Below, piece after piece: positions 39,725 to 48,574 of a stretch of DNA of 64,000 nucleotides (the first letter of the stretch is position 1; each line of letters starts with the position of its first letter). The stretch comes from Coriobacteriia bacterium (GTDB taxonomy: Bacteria; Actinomycetota; Coriobacteriia; Coriobacteriales; RUG033). A model generated the notes under the pieces. It was not told the origin of the DNA. It saw only the letters and a program-made list of their open reading frames with translations, and did not search any database. The DNA lies in NCBI GenBank assembly GCA_015655215.1, contig JAATFL010000016.1:42703-106702 (forward strand), in the 5' to 3' direction. The position numbers and the translations under genes are program-made.

Positions 39725-41077
39725 CTACAGGAAGAACACCAGCGTGTCGATGATGAACACCGGGATGAGGATCGCACCGGACCAGGCCATGTACCCGAAG
39801 AAGCTGGGCATCTTGACCCCACGACTCTCGGCGATCGACTTGACCATGAAGTTGGGGGCGTTGCCGATGTAGGTGTTTGCGCCCATGAAGACGGCACCGG
39901 CAGAGATGGCGAGCAGATCCCGTATGGCCACCGTGCCCACCGTCGTGGCCACGCCCGACACGGAACCCAGGGCACCGGCGGAGGTGAGGAACACCACATA
40001 CGTGGGCGAGTTGTCGAGGAAGGACGAGAGGGCGCCGGATGCCCAGAAGAACTTGGCCGGCGTGTCGATTCCAATCGACCCGCCATAGGTATGGAGCAGC
40101 GCGAGGGCCGGGATCATGGTGACGAAGATCCCGATGAAGAGCTCGGCTACTTCCTTGATGGGACCGAACTCGAAATCGTTGATCTCACGGATCCGCTTGG
40201 ACGTGGTCTTCAAGGAGAGCGCGGCGGCAGCCAGGATGAGCACGATCTGCACGAAGTAGTTGACGCCCAGGTGGATGACGTCGAACAGATAGAAGCCGTA
40301 CGTCTCCCCGAGACCGGAAAGCGTGCCGTTGAGGACGACGCCCACGAGGATCATGGCGATGAAGATGAGGTTGTGGGCACCCTCGATGTGGATACGCTCC
40401 TTGGGGTGATCGTTGTCGACCAGGTCAAGGGGCGAGCGGCCCGCCGCCGCCTCCCCCTTGGCGAAGTGACGGTCGATGAGACCGAACACGATAAGGAGGA
40501 TCGCCAGGTTGAGGAGGAGGATCGGAAGGATGTGCTCGATCGTCCAGAAGAAGGGCACACCGCGAAGATAGCCCAGGAACAGGGGTGGGTCGCCGAGTGG
40601 GGTGAGACAACCACCCATGTTCGCCACGAGGAAGATGAAGAAGATGATGACGTGCGCCTTGTTCTTGCGCCACGCGTTTGCGCGCATCACCGGGCGTATG
40701 AGCAGCATGGCCGCGCCGGTCGTGCCGATCCAGCTCGCAAGGAACGTCCCGATGAGGAGCAGGATGATGTTGTTCCTGGTCGTCCCGGCGATCGACCCCT
40801 TGATGGCGATGCCCCCCGCCACGACGAAGAGGCCGAAGAGCAGCACGATGAAGGGGATGTAGTCGAGCACGATGACCTCGAGCAACTCGTAGGTAAGCTC
40901 GTGCAGGCCGAAGGCGACGGCGAAGGGGACGCAGAAGAGCAATGCCCAGAAGATGGCCACATGCAACTCATGGGACCCCCACCAGTCCTCCTTCACCAAG
41001 GGAAGGACTGCGATGGAGAGTAGCATCCCCACGAAGGGGATGATGCTCCATAGGGGAAGTTGCGTTCCTATTTCCAC
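39725..41077 (-). CDS. Sodium/proton antiporter-like membrane protein (citrate/NhaD superfamily)
   Basis: 450 residues, about 12 hydrophobic segments; start GTG, VEIGTQLPLWSIIPFVGMLL. Motifs GTTGAAMLLIRPVMRANAWR, NMGGCLTPLGDPPLFLGYLR and GALSSFLDNSPTYVVFLTSAG are shared by NhaD-like antiporters and the putative citrate transporter subfamily within the ion-transporter superfamily. Exact ion unknown. GAGGT precedes the GTG at 41077; the longer frame to 41377 would span a hairpin. Confidence 0.8.
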   Translation of the reverse strand: MEIGTQLPLWSIIPFVGMLLSIAVLPLVKEDWWGSHELHVAIFWALLFCVPFAVAFGLHELTYELLEVIVLDYIPFIVLLFGLFVVAGGIAIKGSIAGTTRNNIILLLIGTFLASWIGTTGAAMLLIRPVMRANAWRKNKAHVIIFFIFLVANMGGCLTPLGDPPLFLGYLRGVPFFWTIEHILPILLLNLAILLIVFGLIDRHFAKGEAAAGRSPLDLVDNDHPKERIHIEGAHNLIFIAMILVGVVLNGTLSGLGETYGFYLFDVIHLGVNYFVQIVLILAAAALSLKTTSKRIREINDFEFGPIKEVAELFIGIFVTMIPALALLHTYGGSIGIDTPAKFFWASGALSSFLDNSPTYVVFLTSAGALGSVSGVATTVGTVAIRDLLAISAGAVFMGANTYIGNAPNFMVKSIAESRGVKMPSFFGYMAWSGAILIPVFIIDTLVFFL

Positions 41078-41104
41078 AGTGACCTCATCTCGAGACTGCC
41101 CCGT

Positions 41105-41145
41105 GAATCCCCATGCGCACCCAGGGAGGGTGCGCATGGGGATTC
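41105..41145. repeat. 18-bp perfect inverted repeat upstream of the antiporter gene
   Basis: GAATCCCCATGCGCACCC and its exact complement flank the 5-nt loop AGGGA, 28 nt before the antiporter start and 129 nt after the hisS stop. No T-run on either strand. Could stabilise the antiporter leader, end hisS transcription, or act as an operator. Confidence 0.75.
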
Positions 41146-41273
41146 TCCCTGGTCGTTCAGATGTCCTACCATAGTAACGGAATCGTGACGTCAAGTAGTT
41201 CGATGACGGAGGATTCTCCGGCCTCCCGTCGAAGGGAACCGACAGAGGCGGGTAGAAGACCGTCCGTCGCCGA

Positions 41274-42584
41274 TCACAGCATCGCCCTGACGACCTCGGG
41301 AACCTGCGCCACGACGACGTTGCGCTGCTCGTGGGTGCGCATGTCGCGCACGACGACCTGACCGGCGACCAACTCATCGGGACCCACCACGACGGCCACG
41401 GCGACGCCTCGCTTGCCCGCGAGCTTCAGCTGACTCTTGAGCGAACGGGCCTGATGGTCGCCATCGGCGTCGACACCTGCATCGCGTAGGGCCTGCAGGA
41501 TGGCAAACACCTGGGGAGCGACCTCGGGTTCGGCGGCGGCGACGTAGCAGCCCAAGGGCCTTTCGAGGGGGAGCTTGACGTCCACCGCGGCAAGCGCGAG
41601 CAGCGTGCGTTCATAGCCGATTGCAAAGCCAAGGCCCGGCGTGGGAGAACCACCCATCAACTCCATGAGCTTGTCGTAGCGCCCTCCCCCACCGATCGCG
41701 TTCTGCGAGCCCATACCGTCGACGACCTGAACCTCGAAGACGGTGCGCGTGTAGTAGTCGAGACCGCGCACAAGGCGAGGGTCCTCCTCGTAGACGATGC
41801 CGGCGGCATCGAGATATGACGTGACCGCCCGATAGTGCGACCGGCAGTCGTCGCACAGCGCGTCGCTTATCCGCGGAGCCCCTTCCATCACCTTACGGCA
41901 CCTCTCGTTCTTGCAGTCATAGGCGCGAAGCGGATTGATGTCGGCACGGTGACGACACTCCTCGCACATCTCATCCGCATGGTCGAGGATATAGCGGCGC
42001 ACCGAAGCGCGATACGCCGGCCGGCATCTGTCGTCTCCCATCGAGTTGACGAGCAGGCGCATGCTCTCACGCGGTACGCCCAACTCCTCGTAGAAGCGCA
42101 TGAGCATGATGATGACCTCGGCATCGGCACTCGGTTCATCGGCCCCCAGGCACTCCACCCCTATCTGATGGAACTCACGCAAACGCCCCTTCTGGGGACG
42201 CTCGGCGCGAAACATCGGACCGGCATACGCTAACTTGGCGGGCGCACCGCCCGTGGGGACGAGATTGTGCTCTATGGCCGCGCGCACCACGCTCGCCGTG
42301 CCCTCGGGGCGCAGCGCAAGATGGTGCCTGGCGTCAGGGGCGGCGCCTTCACCGAGCCGACGATAGGCGTCGGAGGCAAGTACGTGGAACATCTCCTTAC
42401 CCACCACGTCGGTCGACTCGCCGATGCCGCGTACGAAGAGGTCTATCTGCTCGAAGAGCGGGGTCTCGATGGGTTCATAGCCATAGCGGCCAAAGGTCTC
42501 ATACGCCTTTTGGGATACGTATTGCCAGGCACGAGCATCGTCTGCGAGCAGGTCCTCAGTGCCCTTGACCTTCTGGACAACCAT
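41274..42584 (-). CDS. hisS: Histidyl-tRNA synthetase
   Basis: 436 residues, start MVVQKVKGTEDLLADDARAW. Class II motifs: LRPEGTASVVRAAIEH, motif 2 FRAERPQKGRLREFHQIGVE, the HisA/B signatures VRGLDYYTRTVFEV and GGGGRYDKLMELMGG, and a C-terminal anticodon domain with QLKLAGKRGVAVAVVVG. Two Cys pairs in the middle (CEECRHR, CDDCRSHY) may bind zinc. GAGAGGA lies upstream of the ATG at 42584. Confidence 0.97.
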   Translation of the reverse strand: MVVQKVKGTEDLLADDARAWQYVSQKAYETFGRYGYEPIETPLFEQIDLFVRGIGESTDVVGKEMFHVLASDAYRRLGEGAAPDARHHLALRPEGTASVVRAAIEHNLVPTGGAPAKLAYAGPMFRAERPQKGRLREFHQIGVECLGADEPSADAEVIIMLMRFYEELGVPRESMRLLVNSMGDDRCRPAYRASVRRYILDHADEMCEECRHRADINPLRAYDCKNERCRKVMEGAPRISDALCDDCRSHYRAVTSYLDAAGIVYEEDPRLVRGLDYYTRTVFEVQVVDGMGSQNAIGGGGRYDKLMELMGGSPTPGLGFAIGYERTLLALAAVDVKLPLERPLGCYVAAAEPEVAPQVFAILQALRDAGVDADGDHQARSLKSQLKLAGKRGVAVAVVVGPDELVAGQVVVRDMRTHEQRNVVVAQVPEVVRAML

Positions 42585-42831
42585 CCTTGCGTCCTCTCCA
42601 CGACGGGTAACCCAGAGATTGTACCCCAAGGCATGCGCAATGACAGGGATCCAGGGTCGTCCGTCGGCGCAGCGGATGCAACGACGAGCGCTATCGATAT
42701 GCCGGGACGTCGTACGTGCCCGCGTAAGAGACCCCTGCGCTTTGGTAGATTACAGAGTACACATCGCGCCATGCGCCGCGCCCGCCGTGCGGTATTCAAA
42801 CCGCGTGTCGAACGCAAGCACGTGCGTTCCA

Positions 42832-44436
42832 TCAGAGGGCCGGCATCATGCGCATGCGCTCGGAATCAGCTTCAAGCTGCGCGATCAGCCGGTCGAGAAC
42901 CACATGGGACGAGTACGTCTCCCCCACGGCATGGGTCGACTCGAAGGTGACCTCCTCGACCGGACGGAGAACGAGCGGGCGCTCGGCGGCCAACGCGGTC
43001 AGGTTGCCGAGCGAAGTGTCGGAGGCGTAGCCGGCAGCATCGCCCATCGTCCGCGTGCCACCATCCACCGGCGAGAGGGACCCCGTATGTCCCCGGTGGT
43101 TGCGACGAACCGGCAGGTCGACGACCTTCCCGCTCGTATGGGCCTCGGCGAGCAGCCGTGCCAGGTCCGGTGACATGATCGGAAGCTGTGGTGAGGCGAT
43201 GGTCACGTCGGGACGCGACCAGTCCGCAGGAGCTTCGGGCGTCTCATCGAGAGGAGACGTCAGCGCACGCGACCCCATGGTCGCGACCGCACCGGTCGCA
43301 GCCGGCTCCTGCTCGAACTCGGGAGCGGGTTCCTCTATGTTGGGCAACGCCGAGAGAAGGCTCTGCGAGCGAAGCAACGGATTGGTTGCCGTCCTGTGGG
43401 TCTCGAGATCCCCCGAGGACGCGAACGGCTTGAAGCCCGCCTCGGCGATCAAGGGAACCGGGATGGCGAACGCGGCCGAGAAGTCGGGCTTCAAGCCCGT
43501 TGGTCCAGTGACGGGCACACGGGACATCTGCTGCGAGGTACGCGCTTGCAGACCTGCCAGGGAGGCCGTGGTGGTCGGCGGCGCGGGGGCATTGATATCC
43601 CGAGAGACGACGTCTTCATCGGCGACGATCGGGACGTCCACCTCGGCCGCAGCCGATTCGACGACGACGTCCTCCCTGTCCAACCTCTCTGTCACGGAAT
43701 CATCGGCGACGGCGAGCGGCCCCACGGGATGCGCGCCATGGGCGACCGGGGTGTCGTGCCGCCCGACATGATCCAATCCGGCTGCCGTCTCGGCGAAGAC
43801 CATGACGTCGACACCGTCGGCATCGCTTCCGGTGAGACCGAAGTGGCCACCCGCACGCAGACGACGCTGCGAGGTACCCCAACCCACGGTCGCGATGACC
43901 GACCAGGCAAACAGGATGATGACGCACCACGGCAGCGATGCGCCGATGCCCTCCTCCAGGGCGGCGCGGACCGATGGATCGGGAACGATGAACCCGAGCA
44001 CCGTGCCGAGAAGGGTGGTCGACCCGCCTTGTTGCGATGCGGACTGGCTCGAACCAACCGTTGCAGACGCATCGGTGCTCTGGTCCGCCGCGATGCCCGC
44101 GGAGACGTCCTGCGTCGTCGAGTCTGTCGTGGTTCCCGAGGAATACGAAGAGGACCCCGAGGAGGAGCGGGTAGTGGTGGCCGAAGAGTCTCCGGAACCG
44201 CTGTCCGAAGCCGATGATCCGGAGGCAGACGAGGACCCGTTACTCGCCGAGGAACCAGATTCCGTGGATCCGGAGGCAGAGTTCGATGAGGAACCGGGCG
44301 TCAAGCCCACGACGCTATCGATCGTACCCTCGATATCCGTGGCGAAGGCCGAGGGCGTCAGATAAAGAGCACAGGAGAATGCGATTGTTGCGCTAACGGG
44401 GAGCAGGACAAGCCTGCTCATGCTATGGTCTTTCAT
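42832..44436 (-). CDS. Ser-rich membrane protein with signal peptide, unknown function
   Basis: 534 residues, start MKDHSMSRLVLLPVSATIAF. Signal peptide to about residue 32 (cut after SAFA), a Ser/Thr/Gly-rich repeat-like segment (about 48-140), a membrane helix PWCVIILFAWSVIATVGWG near 168-186 with QRRLR on its cytoplasmic side, then ~350 polar residues without any motif. So the Ser-rich part is outside and the C-terminal part probably cytoplasmic. AGAGG precedes the ATG at 44436. Family not recognised; no neighbour in operon. Confidence 0.7.
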   Translation of the reverse strand: MKDHSMSRLVLLPVSATIAFSCALYLTPSAFATDIEGTIDSVVGLTPGSSSNSASGSTESGSSASNGSSSASGSSASDSGSGDSSATTTRSSSGSSSYSSGTTTDSTTQDVSAGIAADQSTDASATVGSSQSASQQGGSTTLLGTVLGFIVPDPSVRAALEEGIGASLPWCVIILFAWSVIATVGWGTSQRRLRAGGHFGLTGSDADGVDVMVFAETAAGLDHVGRHDTPVAHGAHPVGPLAVADDSVTERLDREDVVVESAAAEVDVPIVADEDVVSRDINAPAPPTTTASLAGLQARTSQQMSRVPVTGPTGLKPDFSAAFAIPVPLIAEAGFKPFASSGDLETHRTATNPLLRSQSLLSALPNIEEPAPEFEQEPAATGAVATMGSRALTSPLDETPEAPADWSRPDVTIASPQLPIMSPDLARLLAEAHTSGKVVDLPVRRNHRGHTGSLSPVDGGTRTMGDAAGYASDTSLGNLTALAAERPLVLRPVEEVTFESTHAVGETYSSHVVLDRLIAQLEADSERMRMMPAL

Positions 44437-44870
44437 GTGTTCCTCTTAGTGTGTTTGATCTGCGATTGGGAACAGCTGTTTCAAAGAGCGATGCCCCTGA
44501 TATACGAGACACATCAATGATAGCAGCATTGAGGGATATGGACAACAGTTCACCAAATGCGAACGTCGCTGGTACCGTAGAGTGTTTTATCGGTCAGGAA
44601 GCATCGAGCCCCGAGGTGCTTAACCCTTTCCTCCCTATCTCGGACCATCTGTCCGCACAGCCAGGTCAACACCCCCGAGACAGCATGGAACTGGTAAGAT
44701 GGATGTATCAGGAAACTCCGGCGACTGTGGACGAGACTCCCCCTTCCCGGCACGCTTGCTCGCCACAAGGGGTCCCCCCGGAATGATGTCGGTGTTGGAC
44801 CGCTGCGATTCACGCGATGCACGAGAGCCGCGGCGGCGCTTCGCCGACAACCCCTTATGGAGGTTGCGAT
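44437..44870. other. 434-nt intergenic region between divergent genes
   Basis: No supported gene. It contains a minus-strand promoter candidate (44517-44545) and AT-rich sequence near 44480-44550. The short plus-strand frame from 44451 has no ribosome-binding site or recognisable motif. Confidence 0.5.
44517..44545 (-). promoter_or_regulatory. Candidate promoter of the Ser-rich membrane protein
   Basis: Minus strand TTGTCC, 17 nt, TATCAT; about 70 nt upstream of the ATG at 44436. Confidence 0.5.
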
Positions 44871-45221
44871 ATGGCTGTAGGCGATTTGGCTGAGACAGAT
44901 GAGGACGGGCGACCTGAGGGCCCCTCGAAAAAACCGGGCATCGGACTGGTTGGCGTGCTCTTCGTCATCGGCTTCGCATCGGTCGTCATAGGTCTCGCGA
45001 CGCAGACCTGGGTGCTCGCCATCATGGGAGTCGCGATAGCGGTCATCGCCGTCGTCATGTTGATGCGTCGCCCCGACGGGATACGCGCCTGGAAATGCTC
45101 GAATTGCGGATGGACGTTCGAACTTGAGCCCAGCGCCACGACGCGTCACCGCAACAGCATCGAGTACGTCTGCCCACATTGTGGGAAACATACCGTCTGC
45201 ACCGCCGTGAAGCCCCGATAG
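44871..45221 (+). CDS. Small membrane protein with C-terminal zinc ribbon
   Basis: 116 residues, start MAVGDLAETDEDGRPEGPSK. Two close hydrophobic segments (about residues 25-45 and 48-65), then a ribbon with CSNCGWTF and, about 25 residues on, CPHCGKH, both CxxC. GGAGG lies 7 nt before the ATG. No known family; ribbon-tailed small membrane proteins are often regulatory or assembly factors. Lies 100 nt upstream of sdaA, same strand, but a hairpin separates them. Confidence 0.75.
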   Translation: MAVGDLAETDEDGRPEGPSKKPGIGLVGVLFVIGFASVVIGLATQTWVLAIMGVAIAVIAVVMLMRRPDGIRAWKCSNCGWTFELEPSATTRHRNSIEYVCPHCGKHTVCTAVKPR

Positions 45222-45251
45222 GCCGGACAGACCGGACCCCACATCCAGCGT

Positions 45252-45290
45252 ACCCTCCGCCATCGGTCTCGATTCCCGCTGGCGGAGGGT
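45252..45290 (+). terminator. 11-bp hairpin between the zinc-ribbon gene and sdaA
   Basis: ACCCTCCGCCA and TGGCGGAGGGT around a 17-nt loop. No T-run; may end the upstream gene. Confidence 0.45.
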
Positions 45291-45322
45291 GCCAGAATCC
45301 ACCCGGGCGACGAGGAGAGACC

Positions 45323-46906
45323 ATGAGAAGGCTTGGAAGTTTCGACATCATCGGTCCGACGATGATCGGCCCATCGAGTTCCCATACCGCCGGGGCTCTC
45401 CGAATCGCCCTGATGGCCAAGAAGATTGCCGGCGACCGCATCGTGAAAGCCGATTTCACGCTGTATGGCTCCTTTGCGAAGACCTACAGGGGGCATGGCA
45501 CCGATAAGGCGCTCATCGCGGGCATCCTCGGCATGGAGGCATCCGATGAAGCCATCAGAAATGCTCCCGAGAGAGCCCGTCAGGCCGGAGTGGCCGTCAC
45601 CTTCACCACCTCGGACATCGCGGTCTCCCATCCCAACACCGTGGGTATCAAGCTTGAGACGGGCACCGGTGAGATAACCACGCTCCTCGGGGAGTCCATC
45701 GGCGGCGGAGCGTTCATCGTCCGCAACATCAACGACGTCGACGTGGAGCTCACCGGGGAGTACAACACCATACTCGTCCGCCAGCGCGATGCGCCTGGCA
45801 TCCTCGCCCACATCGCACACTGCGTCGCCATCCAGGGAGTGAACATCGCCACGACACGCATGTACCGCGAGAAGCGCAACGGGAGCGCGTACACCGTCCT
45901 CGAGACGGATCAACCGGTGTCGCAAGCCGCCATCGAGGCCATCCGAACCTCCGAGGGCGTCGTCTCGGCGACCCTCATCGAGGCGACAAGCAACCCCACG
46001 CTGCTCGACGACGACCCTGGTCTCCCTCCGTCCGAGGATGCCGACTTCACGTCGGGAGCCGAACTCCTCGCCCATTGTCTCACGCACGGTGCCACGATAT
46101 CCGAGGAGATGCTCGCACGCGAATGCGCCGTCATCTCCACCCCCGATCCACACGCACTGATGGCCGACGCGTGGGCGGTCATGCGTCATGCGATCACGGA
46201 ACCCCTCGTCAACCCCACACGCTCCATGGGAGGCCTCATTGGTGGGGAGGCGCGCCAACTTGCCAACTGGCAGGCACCCGGTAGGAGTCTCTGCGGCCCC
46301 ATCTTGAGCAAGGCGACCGTCTACGCCCTCGCGGCGCTTGAAACCAACGCGTCGATGGGTGTGATCGTCGCAGCACCTACCGCAGGTGGCTCAGGCTCCC
46401 TGCCCGGTGTCCTGGCAGCGTTGCAAGACACCCAGGGCTTCTCCGACGAACAGGTGGTGCAGGCGATGTTCTGCGCCGCCGCCGTTGGCTACCTCGTCGC
46501 CCGCAACGCGACCGTGTCGGGTGCGGAGGGAGGATGTCAGGCTGAGGTTGGCGTGGGAAGCGCGATGGCCTCGGCGGCCGCAGTCGAGCTGATGGGTGGC
46601 TCTCCCGAACAATGCCTATCGGCTGCGAGCACATCTCTCTCGAACATACTCGGCCTGGTATGCGATCCCGTGTGCGGCCTCGTCGAGGTCCCGTGTCAGA
46701 AGCGAAATGCGATGGGCGTCGCGAACGCCCTCGTGTGCGCCGAGATGGCGCTCGCCGGCCTCGACAACCTCATCCCCTTCGATGAGACCGTCGAAGCGTT
46801 GCAACGTGTGGGGTCCGCCATCCCCCACGAATTGCGCGAGACGGCTCTCGGCGGCCTGGCTGTGACCCCCACGGCCTGTACGCTCTGCGCTCGACAAGCC
46901 GGATGA
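45323..46906 (+). CDS. sdaA: Single-chain L-serine dehydratase, iron-sulfur dependent
   Basis: 527 residues that fuse the beta and alpha parts. Beta part: SFDIIGPTMIGPSSSHTAGA at the start, FTLYGSFAKTYRGHGTDKAL, then an ACT-like region (about 150-215) with NTILVRQRDAPGILAHIAHC. Alpha part from about 240: SMGGLIGGEARQL, VIVAAPTAGGSGSLPG and the cluster cysteines in GGCQAEVG (about 406) and CDPVCGLVEVPCQKRN (about 446-458). The enzyme converts L-serine to pyruvate and ammonia with a [4Fe-4S] cluster and is oxygen sensitive, typical of anaerobes. GAGGAGA precedes the ATG at 45323. Confidence 0.95.
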   Translation: MRRLGSFDIIGPTMIGPSSSHTAGALRIALMAKKIAGDRIVKADFTLYGSFAKTYRGHGTDKALIAGILGMEASDEAIRNAPERARQAGVAVTFTTSDIAVSHPNTVGIKLETGTGEITTLLGESIGGGAFIVRNINDVDVELTGEYNTILVRQRDAPGILAHIAHCVAIQGVNIATTRMYREKRNGSAYTVLETDQPVSQAAIEAIRTSEGVVSATLIEATSNPTLLDDDPGLPPSEDADFTSGAELLAHCLTHGATISEEMLARECAVISTPDPHALMADAWAVMRHAITEPLVNPTRSMGGLIGGEARQLANWQAPGRSLCGPILSKATVYALAALETNASMGVIVAAPTAGGSGSLPGVLAALQDTQGFSDEQVVQAMFCAAAVGYLVARNATVSGAEGGCQAEVGVGSAMASAAAVELMGGSPEQCLSAASTSLSNILGLVCDPVCGLVEVPCQKRNAMGVANALVCAEMALAGLDNLIPFDETVEALQRVGSAIPHELRETALGGLAVTPTACTLCARQAG

Positions 46907-46914
46907 ACTGGAAT

Positions 46915-46960
46915 CCACCTTCCCAGCATCCTCCACTCGCTGGAGATATGGGGAAGGTGG
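46915..46960 (+). terminator. Hairpin after sdaA
   Basis: CCACCTTCCC/GGGAAGGTGG outer stem with an inner CTCCA/TGGAG stem, starting 9 nt after the stop codon. No T-run follows. Confidence 0.5.
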
Positions 46961-47042
46961 CGCTGCGATACGATGGTTTGACCGGTGATATCTCACGATT
47001 CCCACCGTTCACCGTTGCCATCATCAGGTTGCAATTGAACAG

Positions 47043-47071
47043 TTGACGGGGCCGCCCCGCATTCGTATCAT
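47043..47071 (+). promoter_or_regulatory. Promoter of the tRNA-Gln/tRNA-Glu pair
   Basis: TTGACG, exactly 17 nt, TATCAT, about 47 nt before the first tRNA. Confidence 0.65.
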
Positions 47072-47117
47072 CATTACTTGCGCTTGTAGGGGACGAGGCC
47101 GCAAGGCTTCCCTGCAC

Positions 47118-47191
47118 TGGGGTGTCGTCTAATGGCAGGACAACGGATTCTGGTTCCGTCAGTGGGGGTTCGACTCCCTCCACCCCAGCCA
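47118..47191 (+). tRNA. tRNA-Gln (CTG)
   Basis: Acceptor TGGGGTG/CACCCCA, D-arm GTCGTCTAATGGCAGGAC, anticodon stem ACGGA/TCCGT with loop TTCTGGT (anticodon CTG), T-arm GGGGGTTCGACTCCCTC, encoded CCA. 74 nt. Confidence 0.95.
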
Positions 47192-47216
47192 TCTAGAGCC
47201 TGCGCGCGTACGGCAC

Positions 47217-47292
47217 GGCCCGTTCGTCTAGCGGTTAGGACGCCGCCCTCTCAAGGCGGAGATCACCAGTTCAAATCTGGTACGGGCTACCA
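47217..47292 (+). tRNA. tRNA-Glu (CTC)
   Basis: Acceptor GGCCCGT/ACGGGCT (first pair G-U), D-arm CGTCTAGCGGTTAGGACG, anticodon stem CCGCC/GGCGG with loop CTCTCAA (anticodon CTC), T-arm ACCAGTTCAAATCTGGT, encoded CCA. 76 nt. Borders the accessory block that starts at 47.4 kb. Confidence 0.95.
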
Positions 47293-47300
47293 AAAAACAC

Positions 47301-47336
47301 GAGCTCAGAGGATTAGAACACCTCTGAGCTCTTTTT
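47301..47336. terminator. Strong bidirectional terminator
   Basis: GAGCTCAGAGG/CCTCTGAGCTC perfect 11-bp stem, 9-nt loop, TTTTT on the plus strand and AAAAAA on the left (T-run for the minus strand). Ends the tRNA transcript and the convergent ABC operon. Confidence 0.9.
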
Positions 47337-47402
47337 CTTGTCCCATGTTTTGCAAGCATTTTTGTAAGCGCGAATCCTGAGTAAGCGGACCGCCATCTCT
47401 CT

Positions 47403-48572
47403 TCATCGGTCTGACTTGCCAGTAACGACCCTGCCCGCACCAAACATGGTCGCCAGACAGGGAACCACCAAGTCCGCTAAAAGGGCAAGGATAGAAGCGA
47501 CGGCAGCGCTTGCCGCAAGCACCGAAAGGCCCATGGTGAGTGTCGCCCCGTCCAACTGGGTCATGTTCGCGTAGGATTCGACGATGCCGATGATCGGCGT
47601 GATGCTGAGATAGGTCAGGGGCACATAGCTTTGGATGTGCAGGACACTGAGCGCACCTAAGAAACCAGGGATGTTGGGAGCGAGGACACAGAGCACGAGT
47701 ACCAGAAGCAGGACGGTGCGGCTGTCACTGAAACGTGAGACGAACAAGGCCAGTGCACCAAGGAAACAGCTGCCCGACACCACAAGCAGCAGGAGAGAGA
47801 GCAGGTAACCGCCAATGGTCGTCTGCACGATCTGGTTGTTGACTATATCGACGACCGGATAGGTAAGGTCACCGATGCCATCGCCCAGGAACTGATATGC
47901 AGCCGCCGGCAGTAGCGCCACCACCAACGCCCCTAAAGTGATGATGAGACCCGCCAGAAAATCTGTTGCCAAGACGGCTACGTTGTTTAAGGGCAAGACT
48001 TTCTCCAACCTTCTGGACCTGGTTTCCCGAGCAGAGGTGAAGGCAGCGGAAAAGGCGATGCAAGCCGGCAGGAAGAGGATGAGCGGCGATAGAGCGAACA
48101 ACTGTGAGGCCAGGTAATAGCCCACTGGCATCCCGCGCAGGTCGTCGAACACATAGTACTGTTGATTTGCCACCAACCGCTCGTAGAACAGCACCCTACG
48201 CTCGGCATCAAGAGGAGAGTCGGCAGAATAGCCTGCCTGGGTATCATCATAGTGAGCCTGTTCAAACTGAAGTCGAGCTTGGAACTCTGCTTCCACATCA
48301 CCGGTGCCGTGAGCGCCCAGGACGGCGAGAAGCGCTTGCTTCTGGGCACCGAGTAGATCCAGAAAGCCATCGGGGGCATCGGTCAGCGTCCCCGATGCCT
48401 CCAGATTGTTGAGATTGGTGAGGATGTCCCGATATCTGTCGATGCTGTAGTTGTAATCGTTATACGGAAAAGCATAGGCGACAAAACCCGTCGAGGCGAT
48501 GAGCAACACCACGGCCACCAGTACGCCGTCGCGCAGCATGCCTTTCAACCGCAGTGCCAGATGTCTGAACAT
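47403..48572 (-). CDS. ABC transporter permease subunit
   Basis: 389 residues, start MFRHLALRLKGMLRDGVLVA. One N-terminal helix (about 14-34), a ~140-residue extracytoplasmic loop with DNLN-type YDDTQAGYSADSPLDAERR, then a helix near FALSPLILFLPACIAFSAAF, a cytoplasmic TSARETRSRRLEKVLPLNNV (coupling-helix type) and four more helices. Layout fits ABC-2-like exporters. It starts 2 nt after the ATPase stop, so the pair is coupled. Substrate unknown; a small secreted protein lies just upstream. Confidence 0.82.
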   Translation of the reverse strand: MFRHLALRLKGMLRDGVLVAVVLLIASTGFVAYAFPYNDYNYSIDRYRDILTNLNNLEASGTLTDAPDGFLDLLGAQKQALLAVLGAHGTGDVEAEFQARLQFEQAHYDDTQAGYSADSPLDAERRVLFYERLVANQQYYVFDDLRGMPVGYYLASQLFALSPLILFLPACIAFSAAFTSARETRSRRLEKVLPLNNVAVLATDFLAGLIITLGALVVALLPAAAYQFLGDGIGDLTYPVVDIVNNQIVQTTIGGYLLSLLLLVVSGSCFLGALALFVSRFSDSRTVLLLVLVLCVLAPNIPGFLGALSVLHIQSYVPLTYLSITPIIGIVESYANMTQLDGATLTMGLSVLAASAAVASILALLADLVVPCLATMFGAGRVVTGKSDR

Positions 48573-48574
48573 CG

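Noticed and set aside
44451..44786. 111-residue plus-strand frame
   Set aside because: No ribosome-binding site, no motif, overlaps the promoter of the divergent gene.
47341..47443. Integrase C-terminus / attachment site next to tRNA-Glu
   Set aside because: A minus-strand frame reads ALTKMLAKHGT, which looks vaguely like an integrase end, but it is too short and no repeat of the tRNA end was found.
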